From Verrucomicrobia bacterium Tous-C9LFEB (GTDB lineage: Bacteria; Acidobacteriota; Terriglobia; Terriglobales; Acidobacteriaceae): DNA of 48,037 nt. The notes below the pieces were generated by a model. It had not been told where the DNA came from and did no database searches. It saw only the letters and a program-made list of their open reading frames with translations. Location of the stretch: the NCBI GenBank assembly GCA_903970445.1, contig CAJCIP010000074.1, forward strand, positions 1-48,037. Direction: 5' to 3'. The position numbers were made by a program, and so were the translations under genes. Positions 29,357 to 38,045 of this stretch are shown here, piece by piece. Position 1 is the first letter of the stretch; every line of letters begins with the position of its first letter.

Positions 29357-30676
29357 ATGTCACTCAAGACAGTTTTCACCGATAGCAGCGACTGGGGATG
29401 CGACATGCAGGGGCGCGATGTTGCCCGCCGCAACACCATCACGCGGCGTGGTTTCATGCGCAACGGAGCGTTGGCACTGGTCGGTACGTCGGTGATCCCG
29501 AGCTTCTTGACCCGCTCGATTTACGCCGAGATGACAACGGCAGCCGCGAATAAGAAGAAGCTCGTCGTGATTTTTCAGCGTGGTGCCTGTGATGGCTTGA
29601 ATGTTGTTGTGCCCTACGCGGAAAAAAACTACTACGCCATGCGCCCCACGATCGGGATCAAACCGAACGAGGTCCTCGATCTGGACGGCTTTTTTGGTCT
29701 GCATCCGGCAATGGCGCCTCTGAAGCCGTTGTATGACCAAGGGCACCTTGCCGTTGTCCACGCCGCTGGTTCGCCTGACACAACGCGCTCGCACTTCGAC
29801 GCGCAGGACTACATGGAGTCCGGCACGCCGGGTGTCAAGGTAACGCCGGATGGTTGGCTAAACCGCGCCTTGCAGGTCGAGACGCTCAATGGCAAACTAT
29901 CGCCATTCCGTGCTGTCGCGCTGGGTACACAAGTACCGCGCACGTTGCAGGGAAAGATACCTGCTGTTGCTGTCGCCAACCTGCAGGATTTTTCTGTCGC
30001 CGGACGGGGGCCGACTACATCACCCATCTCAAACGCATTTCAAGCTATGTATGACGAGAGTTCCGACGCAATGCTGCATGGTACAGGCCAGGAAACATTC
30101 GAAGCGGTGAAGATGCTCAAGGCTGCTGATCCAGCGCATTACACGCCCGCTAGTGGAGCGAACTATCCGAACACGCCGTTTGGCAATAGCCTGAAGCAGA
30201 TTGCGCAACTGCTCAAAGCGAATCTTGGTGTTGAAGCCGCATTCTCGGATATCGGCGGATGGGATACCCACCAGAATCAGGGCGCAGCGAGCGGCCAGCT
30301 TGCCAATCGGTTAAAAGAGTTTTCCAGCTCGATCGCGGCATTCTGGCAGGATATGGGCCAAGACTCTGAAAACATCACGCTTGTCACGATGTCGGAGTTC
30401 GGTCGTACTGCGCGTCAGAATGGCACCGGTGGCACAGACCATGGTCACGCGAATGTGATGTTCGTTCTCGGCGGACAGGTGCGCGGTGGAAAAGTGTACG
30501 GCAAGTGGCCGGGACTGGACAATGATCAACTGAACGAAGGCCGTGATCTTACTGTAACAACCGATTTCCGTCGTGTTCTTGGCGAGGCAGCTTATAAGAC
30601 ACTTGGTTCCCGTAGTCTCGATGTTGTCTTTCCTGGCGCTCAGGTTTCGCCTGCTCACTTCTTGAACTTCGTCTAG
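29357..30676 (+). CDS. DUF1501 Tat-exported protein
   Basis: The ATG at 29357 has AGGAGG 8 bases upstream and gives 439 residues. A Tat signal (TRRGFMRNGALALVG) begins near residue 30 after an N-terminal extension. The core shows VVIFQRGACDGLNVVVPY, DGFFGLHPAMAPLKPLYDQG, FSDIGGWDTHQNQ, MSEFGRTARQNGTGGTDHGHANVMFVLGG and the C-terminal VFPG. The His- and Asp-rich motifs resemble alkaline-phosphatase-superfamily sulfatase-like folds, and members are often annotated as such, but no activity is proven. It is the partner of the upstream DUF1800 gene and probably cotranscribed with it. Confidence 0.92.
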   Translation: MSLKTVFTDSSDWGCDMQGRDVARRNTITRRGFMRNGALALVGTSVIPSFLTRSIYAEMTTAAANKKKLVVIFQRGACDGLNVVVPYAEKNYYAMRPTIGIKPNEVLDLDGFFGLHPAMAPLKPLYDQGHLAVVHAAGSPDTTRSHFDAQDYMESGTPGVKVTPDGWLNRALQVETLNGKLSPFRAVALGTQVPRTLQGKIPAVAVANLQDFSVAGRGPTTSPISNAFQAMYDESSDAMLHGTGQETFEAVKMLKAADPAHYTPASGANYPNTPFGNSLKQIAQLLKANLGVEAAFSDIGGWDTHQNQGAASGQLANRLKEFSSSIAAFWQDMGQDSENITLVTMSEFGRTARQNGTGGTDHGHANVMFVLGGQVRGGKVYGKWPGLDNDQLNEGRDLTVTTDFRRVLGEAAYKTLGSRSLDVVFPGAQVSPAHFLNFV

Positions 30677-30695
30677 GTCCCTGGCGTACTCATCT

Positions 30696-30828
30696 TTGCG
30701 TACTTGTTAGAGCGAGGTGCTATCGCCCGCTTCCTGGTCGCACGATGGTTGTACTTCGGCAAGGCCTGTGGGTATTTCGAGCCACAACTTTTCTGCCGAA
30801 AATACGTCCTAACAAGTGCAGTACGCAA
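30696..30828. repeat. Nested inverted-repeat element between convergent genes (structured RNA or MITE-like)
   Basis: TTGCGTACTTGTTAG (30696-30710) is complementary to CTAACAAGT (30809-30817) and GTACGCAA (30821-30828), the right arm carrying a short insert. Inside lie TTCGGCA (30755-30761) pairing with TGCCGAA (30794-30800), TGTGG (30767-30771) pairing with CCACA (30782-30786), and a small hairpin GCGA/TCGC at 30712-30726. The whole folds on paper as a closing stem with two internal arms. No credible gene lies here. It may be a non-coding RNA, a MITE-like element or a repeat family; target-site duplications were not seen. Confidence 0.5.
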
Positions 30829-30895
30829 CAGCCGGACCTTCACCTCCCTCGGCACCCGGCATCCCCAATCCGCACCACCCTCCCCTACCTTTTCT

Positions 30896-30922
30896 GAAGG
30901 CCCCGGAACATCGGCGGCCTTC
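30896..30922. terminator. Hairpin between the converging DUF1501 and hydrolase genes
   Basis: GAAGGCC (30896-30902) pairs with GGCCTTC (30916-30922); the stem can extend inward by CCG/CGG with a bulged C. It lies between the ends of two converging genes, where a bidirectional terminator is expected, but neither side has a good T-run (AAGCCTTT on the plus side). Confidence 0.35.
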
Positions 30923-30944
30923 AAGCCTTTAACCGCGCTCCGTG

Positions 30945-31880
30945 TCAGCGCGCGCTGTTGGGACTCTGCGGAATGAGTGTGGAAGGTTGTCGTACGACAT
31001 AGCTATCGAGGAATCGACGAAGTGTCGATGAGAGAACTACCGTGTCTTGCGGCGAGTCAATCTCCGCTGTCAGCTTTGGGTCAGAGGCCCGAGCAAAATC
31101 GACTGGAGGCGTCGCGCCCTTGCTGAAGGAGAGGAGAAGTTTTGGCGTGGGCAGCTCGTGTAGCTGGTCTGCGAGAGGAAACTTCTGGTTGAAAAGCAAG
31201 CCAAAAGGAACCATGCGGGAGCGGGAATCCAAAGCCGCGCGTGTAGCAAGGTCGCCATCCGCACTCTCGAGTATGAGTGCCGCCACGTCACGATGCTGCG
31301 CACACAGGCGCGTCGCCAGCGATGCACCAACACCATTCCCGAAGGCGATAAGGTTCTTTGTGGGAATGTGACGAAGGCCGCTGAGATATGCGAAGGCTGC
31401 CTCTGTGTCCCGCTCCATCATCTGCTGCGACGGATGATCCCCGCTGCTCTTGCCGTATCCGCGATAGTCAAACAGCAGCACGTTCAGGTTGCTGTCATGC
31501 AGCATGCGAGCCTGTAGAAGTACATCGCTCATGGAACCCGAGCCATCATGCATGACCAGCACCGTCGCATTCTGAGGCTGGTTTGTGGGAATCCACCAAC
31601 CAGTAAGCTCAGGTTGTCCACCAGAACCTGGTCCAAACCGTACATCCTCGAACGGCAGGCCAACGCTAGATGGATTAGCTGCTACGGCGCGCGATGGCGA
31701 TAGAACGATCTGCCATTGGCCAAGCCAGAACAACGCGCAAATGGCAAGGTAGGCGCAGACCGCAGCGACCAGAACCACTGCGATGACCATCTTGAGCATC
31801 CACGCGGGATCAACAAGTTCCTGCGTGGCATCGAGCGATTTCGGTGTGACTCTTTGCGGACTCTTTGTGCGTGGTGCCAT
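30945..31880 (-). CDS. Membrane-anchored alpha/beta-hydrolase-fold protein lacking the nucleophile
   Basis: The 311-residue protein has an N-terminal membrane helix (MLKMVIAVVLVAAVCAYLAICALF, about residues 28-51) and an alpha/beta-hydrolase fold of the Bem46-like type: VLVMHDGSGSMSDVL, LLFDYRGYGKSSGDHPSQQ and TEAAFAYLSG. At the nucleophile elbow, where GxSxG is normal, the sequence reads FGNGVGAS, so the Ser is Gly; no convincing catalytic His follows. The fold is therefore secure but hydrolase activity is doubtful. It is divergent from the Rieske gene (54 bases) and converges on the DUF1501 gene. Confidence 0.85.
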   Translation of the reverse strand: MAPRTKSPQRVTPKSLDATQELVDPAWMLKMVIAVVLVAAVCAYLAICALFWLGQWQIVLSPSRAVAANPSSVGLPFEDVRFGPGSGGQPELTGWWIPTNQPQNATVLVMHDGSGSMSDVLLQARMLHDSNLNVLLFDYRGYGKSSGDHPSQQMMERDTEAAFAYLSGLRHIPTKNLIAFGNGVGASLATRLCAQHRDVAALILESADGDLATRAALDSRSRMVPFGLLFNQKFPLADQLHELPTPKLLLSFSKGATPPVDFARASDPKLTAEIDSPQDTVVLSSTLRRFLDSYVVRQPSTLIPQSPNSAR

Positions 31881-31934
31881 CGTTACATCCTGACGATTTC
31901 AGCATCTCACGTCACGTATGCAGGGGAGCGATCT

Positions 31935-32246
31935 GTGAGCAAGTGGGTAAAGTTATGTTCCGTGCAGGAAGCTCCGGGAGCCGGTGAGGTGTCGGAGATG
32001 GATGTTGCTGGTCTTGCGCTTTGCGTGGCGAACATTGCCGGACGATTCGCTGCAATCGATAACTGGTGTCCGCATCAGCGCGGACCGTTAGGTCAGGGCT
32101 GGTTGGAAGGCAATGCGGTAATTTGCCCTCTGCATTCGTGGGCCATCGATATGTTTTCGGGAGAGGTGCTGCCACCCGATTGCGGAAACATCGCGGTGTT
32201 CCCGGTGAAGAGAGAGGCGGACCAGATTCTTGTGGATATCGGTTGA
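31935..32246 (+). CDS. Rieske [2Fe-2S] ferredoxin-like protein
   Basis: The GTG at 31935 has GGGAG 6 bases upstream; upstream residues in the open frame overlap the divergent gene and are not family-like. The 103-residue protein is a single Rieske domain with the cluster ligands in NWCPHQRGPLGQG (CxH) and VICPLHSWAIDMFSGE (CxxH). It resembles NirD and the small ferredoxins of dioxygenase or nitrite reductase systems, which carry electrons in the cytoplasm. No oxygenase or reductase partner is adjacent, so its redox partner is unknown. Confidence 0.9.
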   Translation: MSKWVKLCSVQEAPGAGEVSEMDVAGLALCVANIAGRFAAIDNWCPHQRGPLGQGWLEGNAVICPLHSWAIDMFSGEVLPPDCGNIAVFPVKREADQILVDIG

Positions 32247-32351
32247 CTCTTTGGTAGCACGGGAAAACTTTTACTGCGAGCTTTGTGTCTCATCGTATGT
32301 CGGGTATCGACGGGAAAAGATCGATTGACCGCGACTGGAAAAGGAACAAAC

Positions 32352-32474
32352 ATGAAGCGTGCCTTGCTGGGTCTCTTTGCTCTCGTCCTCGTAGCTGGCG
32401 CTTTTGCGCCCGCTGAAGCTCAGTATCATCATCGTCATTGCCACTACCACCATCATCACCGTGTCTGCCGCTAG
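32352..32474 (+). CDS. Very small exported His-rich peptide
   Basis: The ATG at 32352 has AAAAGGAA 5 bases upstream. The 40-residue product begins MKRALLGLFALVLVAGAF, a full signal peptide ending at PAEAQ, and the mature peptide is only about 17 residues, with eight His, two Cys and three Arg. The composition suggests metal (Ni, Cu or Zn) binding in the periplasm. It lies after the Rieske gene and before a strong terminator, so it is expressed as the end of that transcript or alone. Small His-rich exported peptides of this kind recur in soil bacteria; function is unproven. Confidence 0.65.
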   Translation: MKRALLGLFALVLVAGAFAPAEAQYHHRHCHYHHHHRVCR

Positions 32475-32498
32475 GCATCGGTGCAAGGTGGAACATGA

Positions 32499-32527
32499 GG
32501 GCCCGGTGAAAACCGGGCCTTTGTTTG
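32499..32527 (+). terminator. Strong rho-independent terminator after the His-rich peptide gene
   Basis: GGCCCGGT (32500-32507) pairs perfectly with ACCGGGCC (32512-32519) around a GAAA tetraloop, extended by a G-T pair, and is followed by TTTGTTTG. It separates the upstream small genes from carA. Confidence 0.9.
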
Positions 32528-32587
32528 TGTATAGGCATGACTTACGCCTGTTAGACTTGAGTCAATCCATTGCTCCGGGGAGAAGCC

Positions 32588-33727
32588 ATGCAGGCAGTGC
32601 TCGCCCTCGAAGACGGGCGCCTTTTCCGCGGTAAAGCTTACGGTTCGCCGGTTGAGCGCGTCGGCGAGGTGGTCTTCAATACATCACTCACCGGCTATCA
32701 GGAGATCTTCACCGATCCCTCCTATGCCGGCCAGATCGTCGTTCTCACAAATCCTCACATTGGCAACTACGGAACAACTCCTTCGGACGGTGAGTCTTCC
32801 AAGCCGTACATCGAAGGCCTCGCAGTCCGGGAATTCTCGCCCATCAGCTCTAACTGGCGCTCAACGGAAGTTGCTGATGAATATCTTGAGCGCAACGGTG
32901 TTCCAGTGATTGCAGAGATCGACACGCGGGCGGTCGTACGCCACCTGCGGGCAAACGGTGTCATGCGCGGTGTCATTTCCACGAACATCGGTGACATCGA
33001 CGCGTTGGTTGCGAAGGCTCGCGCGCACAAGAAGATGGATGGGACCGATCTCGCGAGCGTGGTGTCGACGAAGCAGAGCTACACATGGGACAGCGCCGAG
33101 CCGAAAAATGAAACCGGCGATGCGTTGCTGCCGGATTCCGACGCGAACGCATCCTCTGAGCCGATGCACGTGGTTGCATATGACTTCGGAATCAAGCAGA
33201 ACATTCTGCGCATGCTCGCTCGTGAAAACTGCAAGGTGACAGTGGTCCCGGCGAAAACACCGGCCGCGGATGTGCTGGCAATGAACCCGGACGGCGTGTT
33301 CTTTTCAAATGGACCGGGCGACCCAGAGCCGCTGGACTACGCGCAGCAAAACATTCGCGATCTGCAGGGAAAGACCCCGATGTTTGGCATCTGCTTGGGA
33401 CACCAACTATTTGGTTTGGCGTTGGGTGGAAAGACGTACAAGCTGAAATTTGGCCATCACGGCGGGAATCACCCGATAAAGAACCTCGATACAGGTAAGG
33501 TAGAGATCACTTCGCAAAATCACAACTTCAACGTGGATCCTAAGTCGCTGCCTGACGACGTTGCCGTGACGCACGTGAATCTAAACGATGACACGCTTGC
33601 GGGCCTGAAGCACAAGACAGACCCGATGTTCAGCGTGCAGTATCACCCCGAGGCCAGCCCTGGCCCTCACGACTCGCATTATCTCTTCCGTGACTTTCGA
33701 AAGATGATGGAGGAATGGAAGAAGTGA
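32588..33727 (+). CDS. carA: Carbamoyl-phosphate synthase small (glutaminase) subunit
   Basis: The ATG at 32588 has GGGGAGA upstream, giving 379 residues, the normal length. The N-terminal half has [21 protein letters not shown], and the class I glutaminase domain has the nucleophile Cys in FGICLGHQ and the catalytic His and Glu in [11 protein letters not shown]. CarA hydrolyses glutamine and channels ammonia to CarB, making carbamoyl phosphate for arginine and pyrimidine synthesis. The stop overlaps the next small gene, and carB follows that, so the three form one translation-coupled unit. Confidence 0.97.
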   Translation: MQAVLALEDGRLFRGKAYGSPVERVGEVVFNTSLTGYQEIFTDPSYAGQIVVLTNPHIGNYGTTPSDGESSKPYIEGLAVREFSPISSNWRSTEVADEYLERNGVPVIAEIDTRAVVRHLRANGVMRGVISTNIGDIDALVAKARAHKKMDGTDLASVVSTKQSYTWDSAEPKNETGDALLPDSDANASSEPMHVVAYDFGIKQNILRMLARENCKVTVVPAKTPAADVLAMNPDGVFFSNGPGDPEPLDYAQQNIRDLQGKTPMFGICLGHQLFGLALGGKTYKLKFGHHGGNHPIKNLDTGKVEITSQNHNFNVDPKSLPDDVAVTHVNLNDDTLAGLKHKTDPMFSVQYHPEASPGPHDSHYLFRDFRKMMEEWKK

Positions 33728-34146
33728 GGCGCATATTCGCGAAGTTCGCGCTCATCTCCTTCTGTTTTTCTACCGTTGTTACCGCTTCCCGCGCCGATGT
33801 TTGCGTTTCGCCACGCATCAAGCGTGCGAAAGCATGTGGCGTAGTCATTGATCCGTATGGGATGAGAATTCCGAATGCGCGTGTACGGTTTGGTACCGCT
33901 GGATCGGAATCGTCCGTTGTCACGGATATCAGCGGCAAGTTTTCAGTAGCCGCACAAGGTGACGAGGTTCGGCTGCAGGTCAACGCACCTGGCTTTCAGT
34001 CGGTGGAAACGACCGTAGGGAGGCTGAAGCCCGCAAGCGAGGGGTGCAAGAAGCCATCGGTGTTCGTAATGTTGACGGTTGGTGAACAAAGCTGCGCGAT
34101 GATCAGCTCGCGGAAAAGCGACCTGTTGCTCGCAAAGAAGGAATAG
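33724..34146 (+). CDS. Exported carboxypeptidase-regulatory-like domain protein between carA and carB
   Basis: The GTG at 33724 overlaps the carA TGA by four bases (GTGA), with GGAGG 10 bases upstream; an ATG at 33715 also exists, but GGAGG would lie only one base away. The 140-residue product has a signal peptide ([23 protein letters not shown]...) and a carboxypeptidase-regulatory-like beta fold: [41 protein letters not shown]. Five Cys lie after the predicted signal, so disulfides are likely. Its stop directly precedes the carB ATG. A cell-envelope protein in a cytoplasmic biosynthesis unit is unusual. Confidence 0.75.
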   Translation: MRRIFAKFALISFCFSTVVTASRADVCVSPRIKRAKACGVVIDPYGMRIPNARVRFGTAGSESSVVTDISGKFSVAAQGDEVRLQVNAPGFQSVETTVGRLKPASEGCKKPSVFVMLTVGEQSCAMISSRKSDLLLAKKE

Positions 34147-37100
34147 ATGCCACGTAGGAATGACATCGCAAAAATTCTGGTTATTGGCTCCGGGCCAATT
34201 GTGATCGGCCAGTCGGCTGAGTTTGACTATTCGGGCACGCAGGCCTGCAAAGCTCTCAAAGCTGAGGGCTATGAGGTTGTGCTGGTGAACTCGAACCCGG
34301 CGTCGATCATGACGGACCCGGATGTCGCTGATCGCACATACATCGAGCCGCTGACAGCTGACTACCTGGAAGAAATCCTTCGCGTAGAGGTCGAGAAGAT
34401 GCAGGGCCAGGGCGGCAAGTTCGCCGTCCTGCCTACCGTCGGCGGACAGACGGCGTTGAATCTCGCCGTCGATCTCGCAGACAGCGGCGTTCTGGATCGC
34501 TTCGGTGTGGAGCTGATTGGCGCGAAGCTCGAAGCCATCAAGAAAGCTGAGGACCGTCTTCTCTTCAAAGACGCGATGACGAAGATCGGGCTCGATATGC
34601 CCAAGTCGAAGCTCGTCAACAATATTCGCGACGGACTGGAGTATGCGACCGTGCTGGGCTTCCCCGTTGTGATTCGGCCTAGCTTCACGCTGGGCGGCTC
34701 CGGTGGAGGCATTGCCTACAACCGCGAAGAGCTGATGGAGATTCTCTCGCGCGGGCTTGATCTGTCTCCTGTGCACGAGTGCCTCCTCGAAGAGTCGGTG
34801 CTCGGATGGAAAGAGTACGAGCTGGAGGTTGTCCGCGACCTGAAAGACAACGTTGTGATCATCTGCTCCATCGAGAACTTCGATCCGATGGGAGTCCACA
34901 CCGGCGACTCCATCACAGTCGCCCCGGCGCAGACACTCACCGACCGCGAGTATCAGTGCATGCGCGACGCAGCGATTGCTGTTATTCGCGAGATTGGTGT
35001 GGAGACTGGCGGCAGCAATGTGCAGTTCGCGGTCAATCCTCTCAACGGTCGGATGACAGTCATCGAGATGAACCCGCGTGTCTCGCGTTCGTCCGCCCTA
35101 GCCTCGAAGGCCACGGGCTTTCCCATTGCGAAGATCGCAGCGCGTCTCGCTGTGGGCTACACACTTGATGAGTTGCAGAACGACATTACGAAGGCCACGC
35201 CAGCCTGCTTTGAGCCGACCATCGACTACGTTGTGGTGAAGATTCCCAAGTGGCAATTCGAAAAGTTCCCTGGCTCAAACGAGACCCTTGGGCCGCAGAT
35301 GAAGTCCGTGGGCGAAGTGATGGCAATTGGCCGAACCTTCAAAGAAGCGCTCATGAAAGCTGTGCGCTCCCTGGAAACTGGCAAGAAGGGCACAGCCGAT
35401 TCCATCGAGCCGAGACGGCTGACACAGCGCCTGGTGACGCCGAGTCCTGACCGGCTTCCGTATCTTCGATACGCATTTGATAACGGCATGAGCGTGCGCG
35501 AAGCCGCCCGCCTCACTGGCATGGACCCATGGTTCCTGTACCAGATGAAGACTATCGCCGACGAACTCAAGAGCGTATCCGCAACCTCACTCGGTGCGAT
35601 CGATGGCTTCAACCTTCTTTCCGCAAAGCGCATGGGTCTTTCCGACGAGCGGCTTGCCGCAGCGTTTGGTCTGGAAGGAAGAGATGCTGCTGCGCAGATA
35701 CGGCTGCGCCGCGATGAACTCGGCGTCAAGCCCGTGTACAAGCTGGTGGACACCTGTGCGGCGGAGTTTGAAAGCTTCACTCCTTACCTCTACTCCTGTT
35801 ACGACGAGGAGGACGAAGCAATGCCCACCGGCAAGAAGAAGATCATCATTCTTGGCTCCGGGCCAAATCGTATTGGGCAGGGCATTGAATTCGATTACTG
35901 CTGCTGCCACGCCGCGTTCGCGCTGCGCGAAGACGGCTACGAAACCATTATGGTGAACTGCAACCCAGAGACTGTATCTACGGACTACGACACCAGCGAT
36001 CGTCTTTACTTCGAACCATTGACGTTCGAGGACGTACTCGCCGTTTATGAGCACGAGGCTTCCGGCGGTGCCGACATTGGCATGATTGTGCAGTTCGGCG
36101 GACAAACACCGCTGAACCTCGCGCTGCCGCTGAAAGCAGCCGGTGTGCCCATCATCGGAACTTCTCCGGAATCCATTGACCTCGCGGAAGATCGAAAGCG
36201 GTTCGGAAAGCTGATCGAAGAGCTCGAGATTCCGCAGCCGCCTGGTGCCATTGCGACGAATGTTGAGGAAGCAGTTGCTGGTGCTCAGCGAGTTGAGTAT
36301 CCCGTGCTGGTTCGACCCTCGTACGTGCTCGGCGGACGCGCCATGGTGATCGCATACGATGAGGCCGCTGTGCGGCAATACATGTCTACTGCAATTGAGT
36401 ACTCGCAGGAACGCCCGGTGCTGATCGACCACTTCCTTGAAGACGCGCAGGAAGTCGACGTCGATGCCCTCTGCGACGGCAAGGACGTCGTCATCGCCGG
36501 CATCATGCAACACATCGAGGAAGCCGGTGTGCATTCTGGCGACTCATCCTGTGTCCTGCCCGCCGTGGATCTTTCGAAAGAAGTGCTGGATACGATTCGG
36601 GCATACACGCGAAAACTCGCGCTCGCTTTGAAGGTAATTGGCCTCGTGAACCTACAGTTCGCCATTCAGCGCGGGAAGGTCTTCGTCATCGAGGTGAATC
36701 CTCGCGCGTCGCGGACGGTTCCGTATGTGTCCAAAGCAACGGGAGTACAGCTGGCAAAGATAGCTTCCCGCCTGATGACCGGGCGCACACTGCGCGAGCT
36801 GCTGCCCCAGACCGTCGAGAGTGGCCTGGATCTTCCGACGGGCGAACATTATTTCGTGAAGTCTCCCGTGTTCCCCTGGGCGAAATTTCAGGGCGTTGAT
36901 CCGGTTCTTGGGCCGGAGATGCGTTCTACGGGCGAGGTAATGGGCATCGCAACGACATTCGGCGAGGCCTTCGCGAAAGCACAAACTGCTGCTGGTCTTC
37001 ATCTGCCTCAAAAGGGGACTGTGTTCTTCAGCGTCAATGATCATGACAAAACGAATCTCAACGCGCTTGCACGGCGCTTCGTGGACATGGGCTTCCGCTT

Positions 37101-37434
37101 GGTTGCGACTCACGGTACGGCAGAGACGCTGGAAGAGGCAGGTCTACAGGTGGAGCGAATCTACAAAGTGAATGAAGGCCGGCCGAACGTCGTCGATCTT
37201 ATCAAGGGGGATCGCATTCAACTGGTCGTGAACACACCTCGCGGTCAGGAACGGGTGTTCGATGAGCAGGCTATCCGTCGTGCCGCGGTGATTGCTCGGG
37301 TGCCAACAATCACAACGATGGCTGCTGCTTTCGCCGCTGCCGATGGCGTTGAGGCGTTGCAAACTGGTGAGCATCACGTCTGCTCACTACAGGAACTCCA
37401 TGCATCGCGCGCTGGTGCCGCGCCCGTAAGTTGA
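34147..37434 (+). CDS. carB: Carbamoyl-phosphate synthase large subunit
   Basis: The ATG directly follows the stop of the small upstream gene. The 1095-residue protein has both ATP-grasp halves. The N-terminal half has [21 protein letters not shown] and the motif [10 protein letters not shown], and the C-terminal half repeats it with [21 protein letters not shown] and [17 protein letters not shown]. An MGS-like allosteric domain ends the protein ([18 protein letters not shown]...). It makes carbamoyl phosphate from ammonia, bicarbonate and two ATP in the cytoplasm, with CarA. The length is slightly above the usual roughly 1070-1080. No frameshift is seen. Confidence 0.98.
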   Translation: MPRRNDIAKILVIGSGPIVIGQSAEFDYSGTQACKALKAEGYEVVLVNSNPASIMTDPDVADRTYIEPLTADYLEEILRVEVEKMQGQGGKFAVLPTVGGQTALNLAVDLADSGVLDRFGVELIGAKLEAIKKAEDRLLFKDAMTKIGLDMPKSKLVNNIRDGLEYATVLGFPVVIRPSFTLGGSGGGIAYNREELMEILSRGLDLSPVHECLLEESVLGWKEYELEVVRDLKDNVVIICSIENFDPMGVHTGDSITVAPAQTLTDREYQCMRDAAIAVIREIGVETGGSNVQFAVNPLNGRMTVIEMNPRVSRSSALASKATGFPIAKIAARLAVGYTLDELQNDITKATPACFEPTIDYVVVKIPKWQFEKFPGSNETLGPQMKSVGEVMAIGRTFKEALMKAVRSLETGKKGTADSIEPRRLTQRLVTPSPDRLPYLRYAFDNGMSVREAARLTGMDPWFLYQMKTIADELKSVSATSLGAIDGFNLLSAKRMGLSDERLAAAFGLEGRDAAAQIRLRRDELGVKPVYKLVDTCAAEFESFTPYLYSCYDEEDEAMPTGKKKIIILGSGPNRIGQGIEFDYCCCHAAFALREDGYETIMVNCNPETVSTDYDTSDRLYFEPLTFEDVLAVYEHEASGGADIGMIVQFGGQTPLNLALPLKAAGVPIIGTSPESIDLAEDRKRFGKLIEELEIPQPPGAIATNVEEAVAGAQRVEYPVLVRPSYVLGGRAMVIAYDEAAVRQYMSTAIEYSQERPVLIDHFLEDAQEVDVDALCDGKDVVIAGIMQHIEEAGVHSGDSSCVLPAVDLSKEVLDTIRAYTRKLALALKVIGLVNLQFAIQRGKVFVIEVNPRASRTVPYVSKATGVQLAKIASRLMTGRTLRELLPQTVESGLDLPTGEHYFVKSPVFPWAKFQGVDPVLGPEMRSTGEVMGIATTFGEAFAKAQTAAGLHLPQKGTVFFSVNDHDKTNLNALARRFVDMGFRLVATHGTAETLEEAGLQVERIYKVNEGRPNVVDLIKGDRIQLVVNTPRGQERVFDEQAIRRAAVIARVPTITTMAAAFAAADGVEALQTGEHHVCSLQELHASRAGAAPVS

Positions 37435-37457
37435 ATCCGGCGCGGGAAGATGAAGAA

Positions 37458-37486
37458 GAAACTCCGTCATGCCTGTGATGGGTTTC
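37458..37486 (-). terminator. Hairpin between carB and the membrane-protein gene
   Basis: GAAAC (37458-37462) and GTTTC (37482-37486) form the base of an imperfect 11-bp stem (one bulged T, one G-T pair) with a 6-base loop. Reading the minus strand, it is followed by TTCTTCATCTTCC, so it may terminate the minus-strand gene, and possibly carB from the other side. Confidence 0.4.
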
Positions 37487-37512
37487 CTGCTGCTGACATC
37501 GCAGAATAACTA

Positions 37513-38001
37513 TCAGTGATTGAGTGCGGTGCGAGCTCCAATCGCATAGCCGAACATCGAGAGCGGTACCCAGGCACCGATTGCGAGCCCGTTGCCTGCC
37601 AGAAGTCCGCTTCCATTTTCGATAGAGAAGAAAGTGCGCTGTAGCCGATAAAAGATGTGGCCCGCGCAGTCGTCGCAGAGCCCGTTGCCGGTGGGAAGGT
37701 CAATGACCCAGACGCACGCGACGGCAAAGATCAAGAGACCGGAAATCCAGACATAGGTGGCAATCTCATCGCCCTGCCGATTTGCGACGGTGTAGCCGAC
37801 CATCAAGGGCAGAACGAAAGCTAATAGCGTGCCCAGCAACTTCGGTGTTGTGCCGTTGGGATCGGGATTGAACAGCCCGATCAGCACAATCATGGCGACC
37901 AGCGTCCCTAACGCGAAAAGTGTGTGCAGGAAGAACCAAAGTGCCTCATGGCCAAGCAGGCCCGCAGACTTACCCTGGGAAACTCCAATGTCTTCTGGCA
38001 T
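37513..38001 (-). CDS. Small integral membrane protein of unknown function
   Basis: The 162-residue protein has four hydrophobic helices, including WFFLHTLFALGTLVAMIVLIGL, LLGTLLAFVLPLMVGYTVA, WISGLLIFAVACVWVIDL and the last around GNGLAIGAWVPLSMFGYAIG. A Cys pair (CDDC) lies in the loop before the last helix. It is convergent with carB and divergent from the next gene with only 44 bases between starts. I do not recognise a family, and no function is proposed. Confidence 0.75.
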   Translation of the reverse strand: MPEDIGVSQGKSAGLLGHEALWFFLHTLFALGTLVAMIVLIGLFNPDPNGTTPKLLGTLLAFVLPLMVGYTVANRQGDEIATYVWISGLLIFAVACVWVIDLPTGNGLCDDCAGHIFYRLQRTFFSIENGSGLLAGNGLAIGAWVPLSMFGYAIGARTALNH

Positions 38002-38045
38002 AAGTGGTTTGAGTGTACGTGACAGGCCTAAACTAGTGAAGACCT

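Noticed and set aside
30673..30924. 83-residue minus-strand frame between DUF1501 and the hydrolase
   Set aside because: Basic, unrecognised composition; it lies across the nested inverted repeats and has no ribosome site. Kept only as a repeat element.
33943..34899. 318-residue antisense frame over the small domain gene and carB
   Set aside because: It crosses two real genes on the opposite strand and has no family sequence.
35587..36534. 315-residue antisense frame inside carB
   Set aside because: It arises from codon bias of carB on the other strand; no protein-like features.
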